Shown one piece after another: positions 63,451 through 64,000 of a stretch of 64,000 nt of DNA; the first letter of the stretch is position 1; every line of letters starts with the position of its first letter. Below the pieces are notes generated by a model. It did no database searches, was not told the DNA's origin, and worked only from the letters and a program-made list of their open reading frames with translations. The translations under genes and the position numbers were made by a program. This DNA comes from Silurus meridionalis (taxonomy: Eukaryota > Chordata > Actinopteri > Siluriformes > Siluridae). The stretch spans positions 10,187,490 to 10,251,489 of the forward strand of contig NC_060892.1 in the NCBI RefSeq assembly GCF_014805685.1. The letters are read 5' to 3'.

Positions 63451-63623
63451 TGTTCAATTCAATTTAAATTTACAGCATTTGGCAGACACCCTTATTGCAT
63501 GAGTGATAAAGCGACTTTTATTTATCCCATTCATAAAACTGAGCAGTTCGGTGTGGCAGCAATTTGAACTTATGACCTTCGGATCTAAAGTCCAATGCCT
63601 TGACCACTGAGCTAACATCTCCA
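63451..63623 (-). mobile_element. tRNA-derived SINE
   Basis: On the minus strand the head reads tggagatgttagctcagtgg tcaagg (A-box-like) and then aaggtcataagttcaaattg (B-box-like), followed by a body ending gtctgccaaatgctgtaaat. The two-box promoter at tRNA-like spacing followed by a conserved tail is typical of fish tRNA-SINEs. Confidence 0.7.
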
Positions 63624-63624
63624 C

Positions 63625-63850
63625 ATAATTTGATTTGTATAGCACTTTTAATAATGGATATTTTCCCACACAGTAGCTGTGCAGAAATAAATAGATTAAA
63701 AATATATATAGTTTACATTTATTAATTAGTCTCTAAGTTTATCTCTAATGAGCATGCCAATGTCAACAGTAGCATGAAAAAAACTCTGAGATGGTATGAG
63801 GAAGAAACCTTGTGAGGAGCCAGACTCAAAAGGGAATCCATGCTTATCTG
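63625..63850 (-). repeat. Dispersed fish repeat, inverted copy
   Basis: The minus strand matches the 51530-51770 repeat: gattcccttttgagtctggc, aggtttcttcctcataccat and a tail near 63640-63700. Partial and diverged. Confidence 0.6.
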
Positions 63851-64000
63851 ACACCGAATGTCTATTCTTTATAGTGGTTTATTCTTCTTCTTCATTATGT
63901 CATCTGTATTAAGGTTATCAACTGTTCTCTGATGGAGAATTTCAGATTTATTTACAGTAAATGTAGTCCAAAGCCACTGTAGCAGATTGTTTATATTAAT

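Larger units (their letters stand above)
60921..64000. other. intergenic right of fes, repeats only
   Basis: No gene seen. Contains the mariner-like element at 61160-61420, repeat fragments near 62045-62240 and 62950-63213, a tRNA-derived SINE (63451-63623) and a dispersed repeat (63625-63850). Confidence 0.6.

Overview
The window looks like genomic DNA from a ray-finned fish, probably a teleost. It has GT-AG introns, vertebrate orthologues, AT-rich non-coding sequence with many microsatellites, and a dense mix of Tc1/mariner, pogo/Tigger, hAT, L2-like and RTE-like elements. Repeat consensus memory suggests an ostariophysan (catfish-like) lineage, but this is an inference.

Two protein-coding genes account for the coding content, both on the + strand and tail to head. 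(1) furin (proprotein convertase, paired basic amino acid cleaving enzyme) occupies about 1-21000. The window opens inside a furin intron, so the signal peptide, propeptide and catalytic Asp exons lie to the left. Ten coding exons (4751-19081) run from the catalytic His through the oxyanion Asn, catalytic Ser, P domain, Cys-rich region, transmembrane segment and cytosolic tail to the stop. (2) fes (F-BAR/SH2 non-receptor tyrosine kinase) occupies about 31500-60900. One likely non-coding first exon and 18 coding exons (33957-60667) join in frame to 823 codons plus stop, almost the same length as mammalian FES. The furin-fes pair is the classic vertebrate synteny from which furin got its name (fes upstream region).

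Layout: 1-19081 furin exons and introns (few transposons, several microsatellites); 19082 to about 22180 the probable furin 3' UTR and flank; about 22200-31250 an intergenic block built largely of nested transposons (a pogo remnant in a Tc1, an L2-like LINE on the minus strand, a Tigger-like element inside a second Tc1, a hAT-like fragment); about 31280-31804 the fes promoter and first exon; 31805-60667 the fes gene, with transposons close to the splice acceptors of exons 14 and 18; 60668-64000 the fes 3' UTR, then repeats including a tRNA-derived SINE.

Functionally, furin cleaves secretory-pathway precursors after basic motifs in the trans-Golgi network. Fes is a cytosolic, membrane-curvature and phosphotyrosine-responsive kinase. 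They are neighbours but not a pathway unit. I found no new coding system. The most interesting observations are structural: inverted RTE-like copies enclosing fes exon 18, transposons abutting splice acceptors, cleanly nested insertions, and a few protein-level departures in furin.
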